Shown: in pieces, positions 21,622-29,477 of the stretch
Position numbering within the stretch: position 1 is the stretch's first letter
Layout of the letters: each line of letters opens with the position of its first letter
From: Paenibacillus methanolicus
Lineage (GTDB): Bacteria > Bacillota > Bacilli > Paenibacillales > Paenibacillaceae
Direction: 5' to 3'
Length of the DNA stretch: 64,000 nucleotides
Assembly: GCF_008124765.1 (NCBI RefSeq)
Contig: NZ_VNHS01000004.1
Location: 1-64,000 of the forward strand
Program-made: the position numbers and the translations under genes
The notes under the pieces: model-generated
Told to the model about the DNA's origin: nothing
Seen by the model: the letters and a program-made list of their open reading frames with translations, nothing else
The model's database searches: none

Positions 21622-22453
21622 AGGACTTGATGCGCTTATTCCGTCTCTTTCAGTAAGCGATGAAGATAAGGTCGTTGAAGTCAACCTGACGGAGCTTAGA
21701 CCGAACCCTTATCAGCCACGTAAAACATTTGACGAAGATGCCATTAGAGAATTGGCGGAATCGATTCGGCAGCATGGCGTTATTCAGCCGATTATTGTCC
21801 GTTCGGTACTAAAAGGGTTTGAAATCATCGCCGGTGAACGTCGTTTCCGCGCCTCGCAGTTATGCGGTAATGGTACCATTCCGGCCGTCGTCCGCAACTT
21901 CTCCGATCAACAGGTCATGGAGATTGCTTTGATCGAGAACTTGCAGCGCGAGGATTTGAACGCAATCGAGCTTGCGCTTGCCTATCAAGCGCTTATGGAT
22001 AAATTCGATCTGACACAAGAAGAGCTGTCGCTCAAGGTCGGAAAGTCTCGTTCTCACATTGCTAACTTCCTGCGGTTGTTAACGCTGCCGGAACAGATCA
22101 AAGAAAATGTTTCACGTGGAACATTATCGATGGGTCATGCGCGCGCGCTGGTCGGCGTGAAAGAAGAGTCGCGTCGTAAAGAGTTGGCTGAACTGACGAT
22201 GACGCACGAGTGGAGCGTTCGACAGCTTGAAGAAGCGATCCAGAAGTTGTCTCAGCAGGTAGAGCCGGAGAAGACGAAGCAGATTCTAAAAAGACGCGAT
22301 CCCTACATCGAGCAAGTTGAGGAATCGTTGCGAGATCAGTTTAAGACGACCGTTAAGATTAAACAGCAGAAAGACAAGGGACGTATCGAGCTTCTCTACT
22401 ACAACAAACAAGACCTGGAGCGGCTGCTTGAGCTGCTGCAGCAAATGGCCTAA
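21602..22453 (+). CDS. parB: Chromosome partitioning protein ParB (Spo0J)
   Basis: The product is 283 aa. It begins MSKRLGRGLDALIPSL, the Soj-interacting tail, followed by the CTP-binding domain with GERRFRASQLCG and ENLQREDLNAIE, the HTH domain (LTQEELSLKVGKSRSHIAN), and a C-terminal dimerisation segment. Its own coding sequence contains a parS site at 22108-22123, as spo0J does in Bacillus. ParB clamps spread from parS and load SMC. Confidence 0.97.
   Translation: MSKRLGRGLDALIPSLSVSDEDKVVEVNLTELRPNPYQPRKTFDEDAIRELAESIRQHGVIQPIIVRSVLKGFEIIAGERRFRASQLCGNGTIPAVVRNFSDQQVMEIALIENLQREDLNAIELALAYQALMDKFDLTQEELSLKVGKSRSHIANFLRLLTLPEQIKENVSRGTLSMGHARALVGVKEESRRKELAELTMTHEWSVRQLEEAIQKLSQQVEPEKTKQILKRRDPYIEQVEESLRDQFKTTVKIKQQKDKGRIELLYYNKQDLERLLELLQQMA
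22108..22123. other. parS: parS site inside parB
   Basis: TGTTTCACGTGGAACA is the exact reverse complement of the parS at 19062-19077. It is embedded in the coding sequence of parB. Confidence 0.96.
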
Positions 22454-22481
22454 TTCGTCCGAATGGACGGTAAGGCGAACC

Positions 22482-22531
22482 ATAGCACACGGTTGCAGCG
22501 AGCACGTGATTCGCTGTAGGCTGTGTGCTAT
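22482..22531 (+). terminator. Large stem-loop after parB
   Basis: ATAGCACAC (22482-22490) pairs with GTGTGCTAT (22523-22531), and CAGCGA pairs with TCGCTG inside it. No real T-run follows, so it may be a weak terminator or an mRNA-stabilising hairpin between parB and the next gene. Confidence 0.5.
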
Positions 22532-22580
22532 TATTGTATAGAACGAATACGGTCGGTTAGCATGGAAAGGAGAAATCGAT

Positions 22581-23756
22581 ATGGCAGAGGGGCAAGACAG
22601 ACCATTTATCTATCTGGATCATGCGGCGACATCGTGGCCGAAAGCACCTGGCGTAGTAGAAGCGGTGGCGAAAGCGATGGAGGAGGATGCAGCCAATCCT
22701 GGTCGCGGTAGTCATAAGATGGCGGTTCGGGCAAGCCGAGTATTGTTCGATACCCGTAAGGCATTGGCTAGATTGTTCCACATTGCCAACCCCAACGATA
22801 TCGCATTCATGCTAAATACGACGATGGGTCTGAACCAGGCGATCAAAGGCATGGTCCAACCCGGGGATCATGTAATCGCGACGGCCGTCGAGCATAATTC
22901 CATCCGACGACCGTTGGAGTACTTGAAAGCGGCATTCGGCGTGGAAGTGACCTATCTAGAGACCGATGCGAGCGGACAGTTGGATCCGAATCAAGTTAAA
23001 CAGGCGCTGCGCACCAATACGAGGCTAGTTGCCGTTAACCATAGTTCGAACTTGCTGGGTTCTATTCTGCCCGTAGCGGAGATCGGCGAGATTACGAGGG
23101 CGCATGGCAGCGCCAAGCTGCTCGTGGATGCGGCTCAAAGCGCGGGGGCACTGGAGATTGACGTAGATGCCATGGGGATCGATATACTTGCTTTCCCGGG
23201 ACACAAGGGACTGTTAGGGCCGCAAGGCACCGGAGGCTTGTATATATCGCCTCAGATCGATCCCGTGCCGCTTATGCATGGCGGAACAGGCAGTCAATCC
23301 GAATCGCCTGAACAGCCTCAGGTGAGGCCTGATCGATATGAAGCCGGCACGCCGAACACGCCGGGCATCGCGGGTCTGAGAATAGGGGTACATTACGTGC
23401 TGAATGAGACACCGCAAAAGATACATACTAAGGAGTGGGACTTAACCCAGCGCATGATCGAAGGATTACTGCGTATCGATGGCGTGCGCGTGCTCGGGCC
23501 TGAACAAGGACAAAACCGGACGGGCATCGTATCGATCGTGGTGGATCGCATCGATCCGTCGGAGACGGCTTTTATTCTCGATCAACACTACAACATCGCC
23601 GTAAGATCCGGATTCCATTGCACGCCGCTTGCTCACGGCATGGCCGGGACGACGGATACGGGAGCCATTCGGGCTAGCGTAGGGTATGGCACGACGGAGC
23701 AGGAAGCAGACGCCTTCGTCGAGGCGATCGCAGAAATCAAACAGCACTATCGTTGA
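22581..23756 (+). CDS. Class V aminotransferase, cysteine desulfurase family
   Basis: The product is 391 aa, PLP-dependent. It begins with IYLDHAATSWPK, has NTTMGLNQAIKG, the PLP-binding Lys in AFPGHKGLLGPQGTGG, and the catalytic Cys in RSGFHCTPLAH. Such enzymes release sulfur from cysteine, but this subgroup is not the housekeeping SufS/IscS and its acceptor is unknown. A DUF3343 protein, proposed as a small sulfur or selenium carrier, is encoded 1.3 kb downstream and could be a partner. The ATG follows GGAAAGGAG. Confidence 0.88.
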   Translation: MAEGQDRPFIYLDHAATSWPKAPGVVEAVAKAMEEDAANPGRGSHKMAVRASRVLFDTRKALARLFHIANPNDIAFMLNTTMGLNQAIKGMVQPGDHVIATAVEHNSIRRPLEYLKAAFGVEVTYLETDASGQLDPNQVKQALRTNTRLVAVNHSSNLLGSILPVAEIGEITRAHGSAKLLVDAAQSAGALEIDVDAMGIDILAFPGHKGLLGPQGTGGLYISPQIDPVPLMHGGTGSQSESPEQPQVRPDRYEAGTPNTPGIAGLRIGVHYVLNETPQKIHTKEWDLTQRMIEGLLRIDGVRVLGPEQGQNRTGIVSIVVDRIDPSETAFILDQHYNIAVRSGFHCTPLAHGMAGTTDTGAIRASVGYGTTEQEADAFVEAIAEIKQHYR

Positions 23757-23784
23757 AGTAGGGAATGGGAGCGAAGAAACATTG

Positions 23785-24276
23785 ATGGAAGCATGGAACT
23801 TGCAGCCAATGGACGGGGTAACGATCGGTCTGGCGATCGTAGTCTTGATCCTCGTTATTCGGTCAATCGCATTAGGCGGCAAATTAAAAAAACTGCGCAA
23901 AAGTTATACGCAGTTTACGAGCGGGTCGGGCATAGAGGATTTGGAACACATTATTATCGCAATGAAGGAAAAACAGGCGCATCAGGAACAGCAGCATGCC
24001 GCGCTGCAGCAGCAGGTGGAAGAGCTGCAACGCCTCGTCAAAGAACAGAAAGGGCACGTCGGCATTCATCGTTACAATGCGTTCTCCGACGGAGGCAGCG
24101 ACCTCAGCTTCTCGCTAGCTATTCTTAGCGAAACGGAAGAAGGACTCGTCCTCAGCGGATTGCACAATCGGGAGAACACATTCGTGTACGCCAAACCAAT
24201 CCGAGACGGCAATTCCGACTATACGCTAACCCCGGAGGAGAAAAAGGCGATCAATCTTGCGTTGAAGCGGGAATAG
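23785..24276 (+). CDS. DUF4446 family membrane-anchored protein
   Basis: The product is 163 aa. One transmembrane helix (about residues 11-27, GLAIVVLILVIRSIALGG) is followed by a coiled coil rich in Gln, Glu and His (about residues 50-90). A small C-terminal globular domain contains YNAFSDGGSDLSFSLAILS and EEGLVLSGLHNRENTFVYAKP, the DUF4446 core. It is conserved near parB in Bacillales; function unknown. The start is the ATG at 23785 or the adjacent TTG at 23782. Its last 26 bp overlap the end of yyaC on the other strand. Confidence 0.85.
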   Translation: MEAWNLQPMDGVTIGLAIVVLILVIRSIALGGKLKKLRKSYTQFTSGSGIEDLEHIIIAMKEKQAHQEQQHAALQQQVEELQRLVKEQKGHVGIHRYNAFSDGGSDLSFSLAILSETEEGLVLSGLHNRENTFVYAKPIRDGNSDYTLTPEEKKAINLALKRE

Positions 24277-24838
24277 CCGGGTGAACCGACTTCACGATCG
24301 CCGAGAAGAGGCTGTGCGCGATGACTTCGGACATTCGCATGACAAGATGCAACCTCGTGTTCTGCAAGACGAAGTATTCCATAAAGCCGCCCACATTGAC
24401 GATGCCCGTTACATGGATGTCGCCGACGGGCGGCAGTTCTTTATTCACGCCGGCGCCGGGGCGGACCGGGCCTGTCCCGACTTGAATGCTGCCGACGCTC
24501 GAGACTTGTCCCAAGCATGCATCGATGCCGATGACGTAGGGATGACGAACTTGTCTGTTGATACGCTGTAGCGTGTCATCTAAGTTCATAGCATGCACGG
24601 GTTCTTCCAAGGTGCCGTAAATATCAAAGTAGCGGCTGCGATATTTGCTAAGGGCCGTTCCGACGAGGGGGCCAAGCGCATCGCCGGTAGAACGGTCGGT
24701 GCCAACGCACACCACGACAATACGCGCATGATCGGGCACATCGCTCAGCAAATAAGCCATACGATTAATGAGCAGACCTGTTACGTTGGGCTCCGAATAG
24801 GGTACCTTGAGTGGATTGTCCTTGCTTGAAAACTTCAT
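24251..24838 (-). CDS. yyaC: Spore protease YyaC
   Basis: The product is 195 aa, a hydrogenase-maturation/GPR-like fold. It contains VVVCVGTDRSTGDALGPLVG, HAMNLDDTL, IGIDACLGQ and GIVNVGGFMEYFVLQNTRLH, the typical YyaC motifs. The gene is restricted to endospore formers and usually lies near parB. It is transcribed against its neighbours and overlaps the DUF4446 gene tail to tail. The ATG at 24838 has GGGAGGG upstream. Confidence 0.93.
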   Translation of the reverse strand: MKFSSKDNPLKVPYSEPNVTGLLINRMAYLLSDVPDHARIVVVCVGTDRSTGDALGPLVGTALSKYRSRYFDIYGTLEEPVHAMNLDDTLQRINRQVRHPYVIGIDACLGQVSSVGSIQVGTGPVRPGAGVNKELPPVGDIHVTGIVNVGGFMEYFVLQNTRLHLVMRMSEVIAHSLFSAIVKSVHPAIPASTQD

Positions 24839-25020
24839 TGAAATCCCTCCCGCCTGATGGTGAGCAATGGCCCGCGCGTCGGCCCTATTAATCTATGACG
24901 ATATCGATGCGAGCGATCCGAGAGTCGATAGGATCTTCGCTTATTTACTAGCTAGTATATGGATAAGACAGCCATTTTATACTTGCGGCATGCGAGAAAT
25001 GATAAAGGAGGCGGGGCTGG

Positions 25021-25263
25021 ATGCTGATTGCGTTCGATTCGACCCAACAAGCGCTTCGGGCGGAAATGCTGCTAGAATACGCCGACGTAGAAATAGATAT
25101 TTGTCCAACGCCTAAAGAGATCACCGCGGGCTGCGCGTTATCGATTCATTTTCCCCAAGACGATCTGACGACCGTCCGAACGGTGCTGGTCCAAGAAAAA
25201 GTTGAAATTCGCGGCATATTTCGTCCATTAGCAGGTGGAGGTTACGAGCCGGTCATCGTATAA
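25021..25263 (+). CDS. DUF3343 family small protein
   Basis: The product is 80 aa: MLIAFDSTQQALRAEMLLEY followed by ICPTPKEITAGCALSIHFP. The CPTP-x-TAGCAL pattern is the DUF3343 hallmark, proposed but not proven to act in sulfur or selenium transfer. The ATG at 25021 follows AAAGGAGGCGGGG. It is 52 bp ahead of the DUF951 gene, likely one transcript. Confidence 0.85.
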   Translation: MLIAFDSTQQALRAEMLLEYADVEIDICPTPKEITAGCALSIHFPQDDLTTVRTVLVQEKVEIRGIFRPLAGGGYEPVIV

Positions 25264-25315
25264 TGGGGATATCGAAGGACAAGGCGTCCTGATCGGGAAA
25301 GAGGGGCGGAAGCGA

Positions 25316-25546
25316 TTGGAACGGAAACAATTTGAACTCGGCGATATCGTCCAGATGAAGAAGCCTCATCCTTGCGGCACGAACGAGATGGAGATCATCC
25401 GAATGGGAATGGATATTCGGATTAAATGCGTCGGATGCAAGCATAGCGTGCTCATCCCGCGGTTAAAGTTCGAGAAGAATATGAAGAAGGTGCTTCGATC
25501 GAAAGCCGCGGAAGCCGGAGAAACGCAGGCTGAAGGCGGGATCTAA
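25316..25546 (+). CDS. yyzM: DUF951 family protein (YyzM-like)
   Basis: The product is 76 aa: FELGDIVQMKKPHPCGTNEM, then RMGMDIRIKCVGCKHSVLIP and RLKFEKNMKKV. The PHPCG and CVGC cysteines are probably metal ligands. The family lies next to parB/rpsF in most Firmicutes; function unknown. I chose the TTG at 25316 because GAGGGG sits 9 nt upstream and the family starts right there; the longer frame from 25235 would overlap the DUF3343 gene. Confidence 0.88.
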   Translation: MERKQFELGDIVQMKKPHPCGTNEMEIIRMGMDIRIKCVGCKHSVLIPRLKFEKNMKKVLRSKAAEAGETQAEGGI

Positions 25547-25564
25547 TTTTTTTACGGGTACCGC

Positions 25565-25593
25565 TTGCAATCGTCCAAGCCCTATGCTACAAT
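25565..25593 (+). promoter_or_regulatory. Promoter of the first tRNA-Ser
   Basis: TTGCAA (25565-25570) and TACAAT (25588-25593) are separated by exactly 17 bp, 18 bp upstream of the tRNA 5' end. Confidence 0.8.
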
Positions 25594-25611
25594 GAACTTC
25601 GTTGACTAATT

Positions 25612-25699
25612 GGAGAGGTACCCAAGAGGCCCAAGGGGGCTGACTCGAAATCAGCTAGGCGTGTCAAAGCGTGCGTGGGTTCGAATCCCACTCTCTCCG
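25612..25699 (+). tRNA. tRNA-Ser (anticodon CGA), CCA not encoded
   Basis: An 88-nt class II tRNA with a long variable arm. The anticodon stem GCTGA/TCAGC encloses the loop CTCGAAA, giving anticodon CGA, which reads UCG. The T-arm has GGTTCGAATCC. The acceptor GGAGAGG pairs with TCTCTCC, with discriminator G. The 3' end continues TTC, so CCA must be added after transcription. Confidence 0.96.
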
Positions 25700-25721
25700 T
25701 TCTCTAATTACTCCAATAACG

Positions 25722-25753
25722 CCTCCTGCAGATGATGCAGGAGGTTTTGTTAT
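25722..25753 (+). terminator. Terminator after the first tRNA-Ser
   Basis: CCTCCTGCA and TGCAGGAGG form a perfect 9-bp stem with a 5-nt loop, followed by TTTTGTTATTT. The 25754-26069 stretch that follows holds no gene I can support. Confidence 0.88.
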
Positions 25754-26069
25754 TTCTGGCCCATAATCGCCCCATCATAGGGAGTGGAAATCGAGCGTAA
25801 ATAGGAAGCAGAAACGCTGCCGGGAGAACTGGATGCTCCAATTCGGCGTTACCCGTTTGAAGCCATTGGTATCATGTAATGGGCAGTAAGATAGGGGCAG
25901 CAGAGCACGAAAGGTTGTATTTAAAGTAAGCGGGGAACTGCAATTAGCAGTAAGCCCAAGTCGAATTCACCGAAGTTCGTGGTCTCGAAAGGATAAGATC
26001 AGGTGGCGAAATTTCGAACCGGTTCGATGCCCAAGGGTGTCCGAGCGTCGGTTCACCATCTGTTTCCGT

Positions 26070-26099
26070 TTGCATACCATTCAGCTTTTGTGATAAAAT
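26070..26099 (+). promoter_or_regulatory. Promoter of the second tRNA-Ser
   Basis: TTGCAT (26070-26075) and TAAAAT (26094-26099) with 18-bp spacing lie 20 bp ahead of the second tRNA. The second tRNA therefore has its own promoter rather than depending on the first. Confidence 0.65.
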
Positions 26100-26119
26100 A
26101 CATGGTGTTGATTACTCAT

Positions 26120-26210
26120 GGAGAGGTACCCAAGAGGCCCAAGGGGGCTGACTCGAAATCAGCTAGGCGTGTCAAAGCGTGCGTGGGTTCGAATCCCACT
26201 CTCTCCGCCA
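26120..26210 (+). tRNA. tRNA-Ser (anticodon CGA), CCA encoded
   Basis: Its 88-nt body appears identical to the tRNA at 25612-25699, but here the gene encodes the terminal CCA (26208-26210). It has its own promoter and its own terminator. Confidence 0.97.
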
Positions 26211-26223
26211 TACATAACAGACG

Positions 26224-26249
26224 ACGACTCCGAGGGAGTCGTTTTTTTT
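26224..26249 (+). terminator. Terminator after the second tRNA-Ser
   Basis: ACGACTCC and GGAGTCGT form an 8-bp stem with a GAG loop, followed by eight Ts. Confidence 0.92.
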
Positions 26250-26763
26250 GTGTCTTTGCTTAGTCGTGTGACTGTAGGCGCCATGAGCTGCATCATTGGA
26301 TGAGAGCCTGTCGGTCAACCAATAAGAAAGCAACAAACTTAGAGCTGACGAATGAGTATTGTAAAGGCATACGTTCTAGGGAAGAGGAAGAGGGTATTGG
26401 ACGTGATTTTCTACTGGGGGATAGGAAGGACGCCGGAACCATCCAAATGGCGGCGCAGACGATGAGAAGCCGCGGCCAACGAAAAAAGGACTCTTGCGAG
26501 TCCTTTTCCGACGGTGGTTGATCGATTGTAATTCGTCATCACTATAACGTCTTCTTCTGAAACCACGGTCATCGGTTACCCCGATGTGCTTGTGTTACGG
26601 ACGCTGGTCTTTGGCACAACCCCTCGCTTCTTCGTAATCGGCTATTCGTGGACAAAATCACACTGCGGTCCTTGCGCATTCGCGTTCAACGGAACCACGC
26701 CTCTCTTCACACCGTCAAGAATAGAATGCGCGTTCGAGCTTCGTTTTATGCAACGGGCTGCAA
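26250..26763. other. Intergenic region with a terminator-like hairpin
   Basis: The only strong signal is AAAAGGACTC (26484-26493) with GAGTCCTTTT (26498-26507), a bidirectional terminator-type hairpin with TTGC loop. On the minus strand, past yjzC, two short RGVVP-containing stretches (about 26640-26720) are interrupted by stops. They may be decayed coding sequence but are too short to call. Confidence 0.5.
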
Positions 26764-26952
26764 CTAGTGATTATGATGCAGTCGTTTCCACTTGCGCCCA
26801 TCGTTCGACGTTTCCGGGAAACGCTCGCCTTTATCCAAATGGACTTTCTGCGGATTCGTGACGCCCATATGGTACGAGTTCTCGCCGATCTCAATATACG
26901 TACCTTCGTTCGGTGCCCGGTCGCCAGGCCGGAATTCGGTCCATTCACCCAT
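26764..26952 (-). CDS. yjzC: YjzC family small protein
   Basis: The product is 62 aa. It begins MGEWTEFRPGDRAPNEGTYI and contains GERFPETSNDGRKW, closely following the YjzC pattern (MG...F..G..APN.G.Y.EIGE, then FPETS...R.W). The function of YjzC is unknown; it is found in Bacillales and reported in sporulation-related contexts. The ATG at 26952 has GGAGG 9 nt upstream. It diverges from rpsF and stands alone. Confidence 0.8.
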   Translation of the reverse strand: MGEWTEFRPGDRAPNEGTYIEIGENSYHMGVTNPQKVHLDKGERFPETSNDGRKWKRLHHNH

Positions 26953-27079
26953 CGTTATCAGCCTCCAAAGCGAATAATGGTCAACGGCCCGCGGATGCGG
27001 AGCCGACGCTTAGTGTATGTATCGACGCGAGCGAACATAAGCGGGAGAAAGAGCCAGGCGCTCGAATGCATGGTTTCAC

Positions 27080-27109
27080 TTGTCAACGGATAGGCGACTC
27101 TGGTATAGT
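27080..27109 (+). promoter_or_regulatory. Promoter of rpsF-ssb-rpsR
   Basis: TTGTCA (27080-27085) and TATAGT (27104-27109) are separated by 18 bp. The ~85-nt leader carries a short direct repeat (GCGAGAAATTACT, about 27120-27146), possibly part of an S6:S18 autoregulatory structure, though I could not confirm the known motif. Confidence 0.65.
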
Positions 27110-27199
27110 GTTATGGTATGCGAGAAATTACTTGCGAGAAATTACTCGCTCCTTGCTCCCTCTCGAGGGGGCCGTTAGTCCAAAAGGAGGTGAATCGAA

Positions 27200-27484
27200 A
27201 TGCGCAAATATGAAGTGATGTACATCATTCGTCCAGATGTGGAACAAGAAGCGGTACAAGCTTTGACCGACAAGTTCCAAGCAATCATCTCGAACGGCGG
27301 AGAAGTTACGAAGCACGACGTGCTGGGTAAGCGCCGCCTTGCGTATGAGATCAACAAGATTCGTGACGGTATCTATGTCCTCGTTCATTTCAACGCCACG
27401 CCGGCTGTTGTCGCTGAACTTGACCGCGTCATGAAGATTACGGATGAAGTTATCCGTTTCTTGGTTGTCAAAGACGTTGCTTAA
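27200..27484 (+). CDS. rpsF: 30S ribosomal protein S6
   Basis: The product is 94 aa: MRKYEVMYIIRPDVEQEAV, then GKRRLAYEINKIRDGIYVL and VIRFLVVK, the S6 ferredoxin-like fold. The ATG follows AAAGGAGGTGAATCGA. It is the first gene of the rpsF-ssb-rpsR operon, whose products meet at the ribosome platform and replication fork. Confidence 0.98.
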   Translation: MRKYEVMYIIRPDVEQEAVQALTDKFQAIISNGGEVTKHDVLGKRRLAYEINKIRDGIYVLVHFNATPAVVAELDRVMKITDEVIRFLVVKDVA

Positions 27485-27529
27485 GATGTCTAACTCACGC
27501 AAGGAATGTTCGATTGGAGGCGAAAGTCG

Positions 27530-28087
27530 ATGTTGAACCGTGTTATTCTAATCGGCCGATTAACAAGAGATCCCGAAATGCGCTATACACCAGCAGGCGT
27601 TGCGGTAACGCAATTCACGCTGGCCGTAGACCGTCCGTTCCAAAGCGGCGGCGAGCGGGAAGCGGATTTCATACCCGTGGTAACATGGCGTCAGCTGGCT
27701 GAGCTGTGCGCGAATTATTTGCGTAAAGGCCGTCTTGCGGCGGTGGAAGGCCGTATTCAGGTACGGAACTACGAGAACAACGAAGGCAAGCGCGTCTACG
27801 TGACGGAAGTTATTGCCGATAACGTGCGTTTCTTGGAATCCAACCGCGAAGGTGGACAACGCGAAGAATCGGGCGGCTACGGCGGCGGAAACCAAGGCGG
27901 AGGCGGCGGCAACTATGGCGGAAGCCAAGGTGGCGGCGGTCAAAGCGGCGGTAGTGGCGGAGGTTCTTACGGCGGAGGCGGTGGCCGGTCCGGAGGTTCC
28001 GGAGGGTCATCACGGAACGACAGTCGTGATCCGTTCTCGGATGACGGACGTCCGATCGACATTTCCGAAGATGATTTGCCATTCTAA
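27530..28087 (+). CDS. ssb: Single-stranded DNA-binding protein
   Basis: The product is 185 aa. The OB-fold (about residues 1-105) starts [21 protein letters not shown] long Gly-rich linker of roughly 50 residues follows, with G/S/Y/Q repeats. The acidic tip DISEDDLPF recruits partner proteins. The ATG at 27530 has GGAGG 9 nt upstream. It lies between rpsF and rpsR as in Bacillus. Confidence 0.98.
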   Translation: MLNRVILIGRLTRDPEMRYTPAGVAVTQFTLAVDRPFQSGGEREADFIPVVTWRQLAELCANYLRKGRLAAVEGRIQVRNYENNEGKRVYVTEVIADNVRFLESNREGGQREESGGYGGGNQGGGGGNYGGSQGGGGQSGGSGGGSYGGGGGRSGGSGGSSRNDSRDPFSDDGRPIDISEDDLPF

Positions 28088-28105
28088 CTGAAAGGACGGA
28101 TACAG

Positions 28106-28384
28106 ATGAGCTTCAAGCAAAGAGAAGGCGGCGACGAGCGTCCAGAGCGCAAGTTCGGCGGTCGCAAAGGCCGTAACAAGCGTCGTAAAGTATGCTTCTT
28201 CACGGCTAACAAAATCACGCACATCGACTATAAAGATACGGACCTGCTCCGTAAATTTATCAGCGAGCGCGGTAAAATTTTGCCTCGCCGTGTAACCGGA
28301 ACAAGCGCGAAATACCAACGTCTGCTGACGATCGCTATCAAGCGTTCGCGTCAAGTGGCGCTGCTCCCTTACACAACGGAATAG
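28106..28384 (+). CDS. rpsR: 30S ribosomal protein S18
   Basis: The product is 92 aa, basic: [20 protein letters not shown], then [25 protein letters not shown] and RQVALLPYT, the S18 pattern. A single Cys sits in KVCFF, so the zinc-type four-Cys version is not present. It is the last gene of the operon. Confidence 0.98.
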   Translation: MSFKQREGGDERPERKFGGRKGRNKRRKVCFFTANKITHIDYKDTDLLRKFISERGKILPRRVTGTSAKYQRLLTIAIKRSRQVALLPYTTE

Positions 28385-28424
28385 TAGGACACGCGTACTT
28401 CGGTACGCTGGACGATATACCAGG

Positions 28425-28459
28425 AAACAGCCGACAGCGATGTCGGCTGTTTTTGTTTT
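28425..28459 (+). terminator. Terminator of rpsF-ssb-rpsR
   Basis: AAACAGCCGACA pairs with TGTCGGCTGTTT across a GCGA loop, then Ts. Confidence 0.92.
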
Positions 28460-28550
28460 GCTCGTATGCATGCCGAAAGACAGATGCGTGCGCTCGAAAG
28501 TAACCGCCGTTGTGCGGAGGAGGAGGAAAGGCGCGTTAACGCCGAGCTCA

Positions 28551-28898
28551 TTAAAACAGCTGCGACTGCCGCTCGGCGAACTCTCCGATAACCGGCAGCT
28601 TGAACCAGCGCCCCTGCATGGCGAGCACCATCATGGCCACCCATAAGATGAAGCACAGCGGCGCGAAGAATATGCCAAGAATCCAGCCGATAAACGGGAG
28701 CAGGCCGAGCACAATATTGATGATCATCATGGCCGCGGCGACCATAATCGATTGCAGCGCATGAAATTTGACGAAGCGGCTTTGACGTTCAATGACCAAG
28801 AATAGCATGCCGGTGACGCAAAGGCCGAAGTAACAAAGCAATCCAACGAGCCGCGGATCGAGCCCGGTCGATGAGCGGTCAGGCATATATGGCTGCAT
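28551..28898 (-). CDS. DUF4870-like small membrane protein
   Basis: The product is 115 aa with about three hydrophobic helices: LVGLLCYFGLCVTGMLFLVI, the stretch after KFHALQS, and GWILGIFFAPLCFILWVAMM. The motif RFVKFHALQS between helices 1 and 2 is typical of DUF4870/Tic20-like proteins. Function unknown. The ATG at 28898 has AAGGAG 10 nt upstream; a TTG at 28904 is too close. It is transcribed towards rpsR, convergent with it. Confidence 0.75.
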   Translation of the reverse strand: MQPYMPDRSSTGLDPRLVGLLCYFGLCVTGMLFLVIERQSRFVKFHALQSIMVAAAMMIINIVLGLLPFIGWILGIFFAPLCFILWVAMMVLAMQGRWFKLPVIGEFAERQSQLF

Positions 28899-29046
28899 AG
28901 ACAAGGATCTCCTTCCCGATTATGTCCTAGTGTTACTTATTCGGCATTCAGGCAAACTATGCCCAGGTTGTACAGGTGGGGGCAAGGGGCGGAAATTCAG
29001 CGGAATCCAGGGAGCTTTATCCGTGGGACAAGAACGTTGTTAACGT

Positions 29047-29151
29047 AAGCTTTGTCTGTAAGACAAGAGCGTGCTACGCTCGAAAATACCCGCCGTCCGC
29101 TACATCACGGGTCAGCACGAAATGGGAGTCCATAGGGCAAAGCCCTTGGAG
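29047..29151. repeat. Imperfect ~105-bp repeat, copy A
   Basis: It aligns along its whole length with copy B at 29246-29353, at roughly 80% identity by eye. It contains hairpin TTGTCT/AGACAA, hairpin GAGCG/CGCTC and hairpin AGGG/CCCT around GCAAAG. It lies in the 580-bp gene-free stretch between the DUF4870-like gene and the LCP gene. Confidence 0.75.
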
Positions 29152-29245
29152 AGGGCAATGCTGTCAGGTTAAGGAAAAACGTCCGATGAAACTAGGGCCT
29201 ATAGTTGATAGGCTTAAGTCTTAGGACGGACTTCTAAACCGACTG

Positions 29246-29353
29246 AAGCTTTGTCCGTCAGGACAAAAGCGTGCTCCGCTCAAACCCAATCGCCGACCGC
29301 GAACAAGTGCGCCAGCACGAAAAAGGGAGTCCAGAGGGCAAAGCCCTTTGGAG
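29246..29353. repeat. Imperfect ~105-bp repeat, copy B
   Basis: Same element as copy A, 199 bp downstream in the same orientation. The first hairpin here is TTTGTCC/GGACAAA, where the T-A closing pair of copy A has become C-G. A shorter degenerate stretch related to the middle of this element is seen at about 28476-28520. Confidence 0.75.
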
Positions 29354-29477
29354 CCTCCTCGGCGGAGGGGGAAGGGGGAGTGGCTAATGTTACCATACTG
29401 TAACTTTCGGTCCGGCTGCGTCGTTTAAAATAAAGGTGGTTCGTTTATATAGATAAAGGGATAGGAGTAAACCATTC

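Noticed and set aside
24867-25115. An 82-codon frame before the DUF3343 gene
   Set aside because: It overlaps the DUF3343 gene in another frame and lacks motifs or a ribosome site.
26640-26720. Two short minus-strand RGVVP-containing peptides
   Set aside because: Separated by a stop and too short; noted only as possible decayed coding sequence.
27110-27180. S6:S18-binding leader RNA of rpsF
   Set aside because: Position is right, but I could not see the known conserved motif clearly, so no separate RNA call is made.
28899-29477. A mobile element or insertion sequence in the repeat region
   Set aside because: No transposase, no terminal inverted repeats with target duplication; only the repeat pair is supported.
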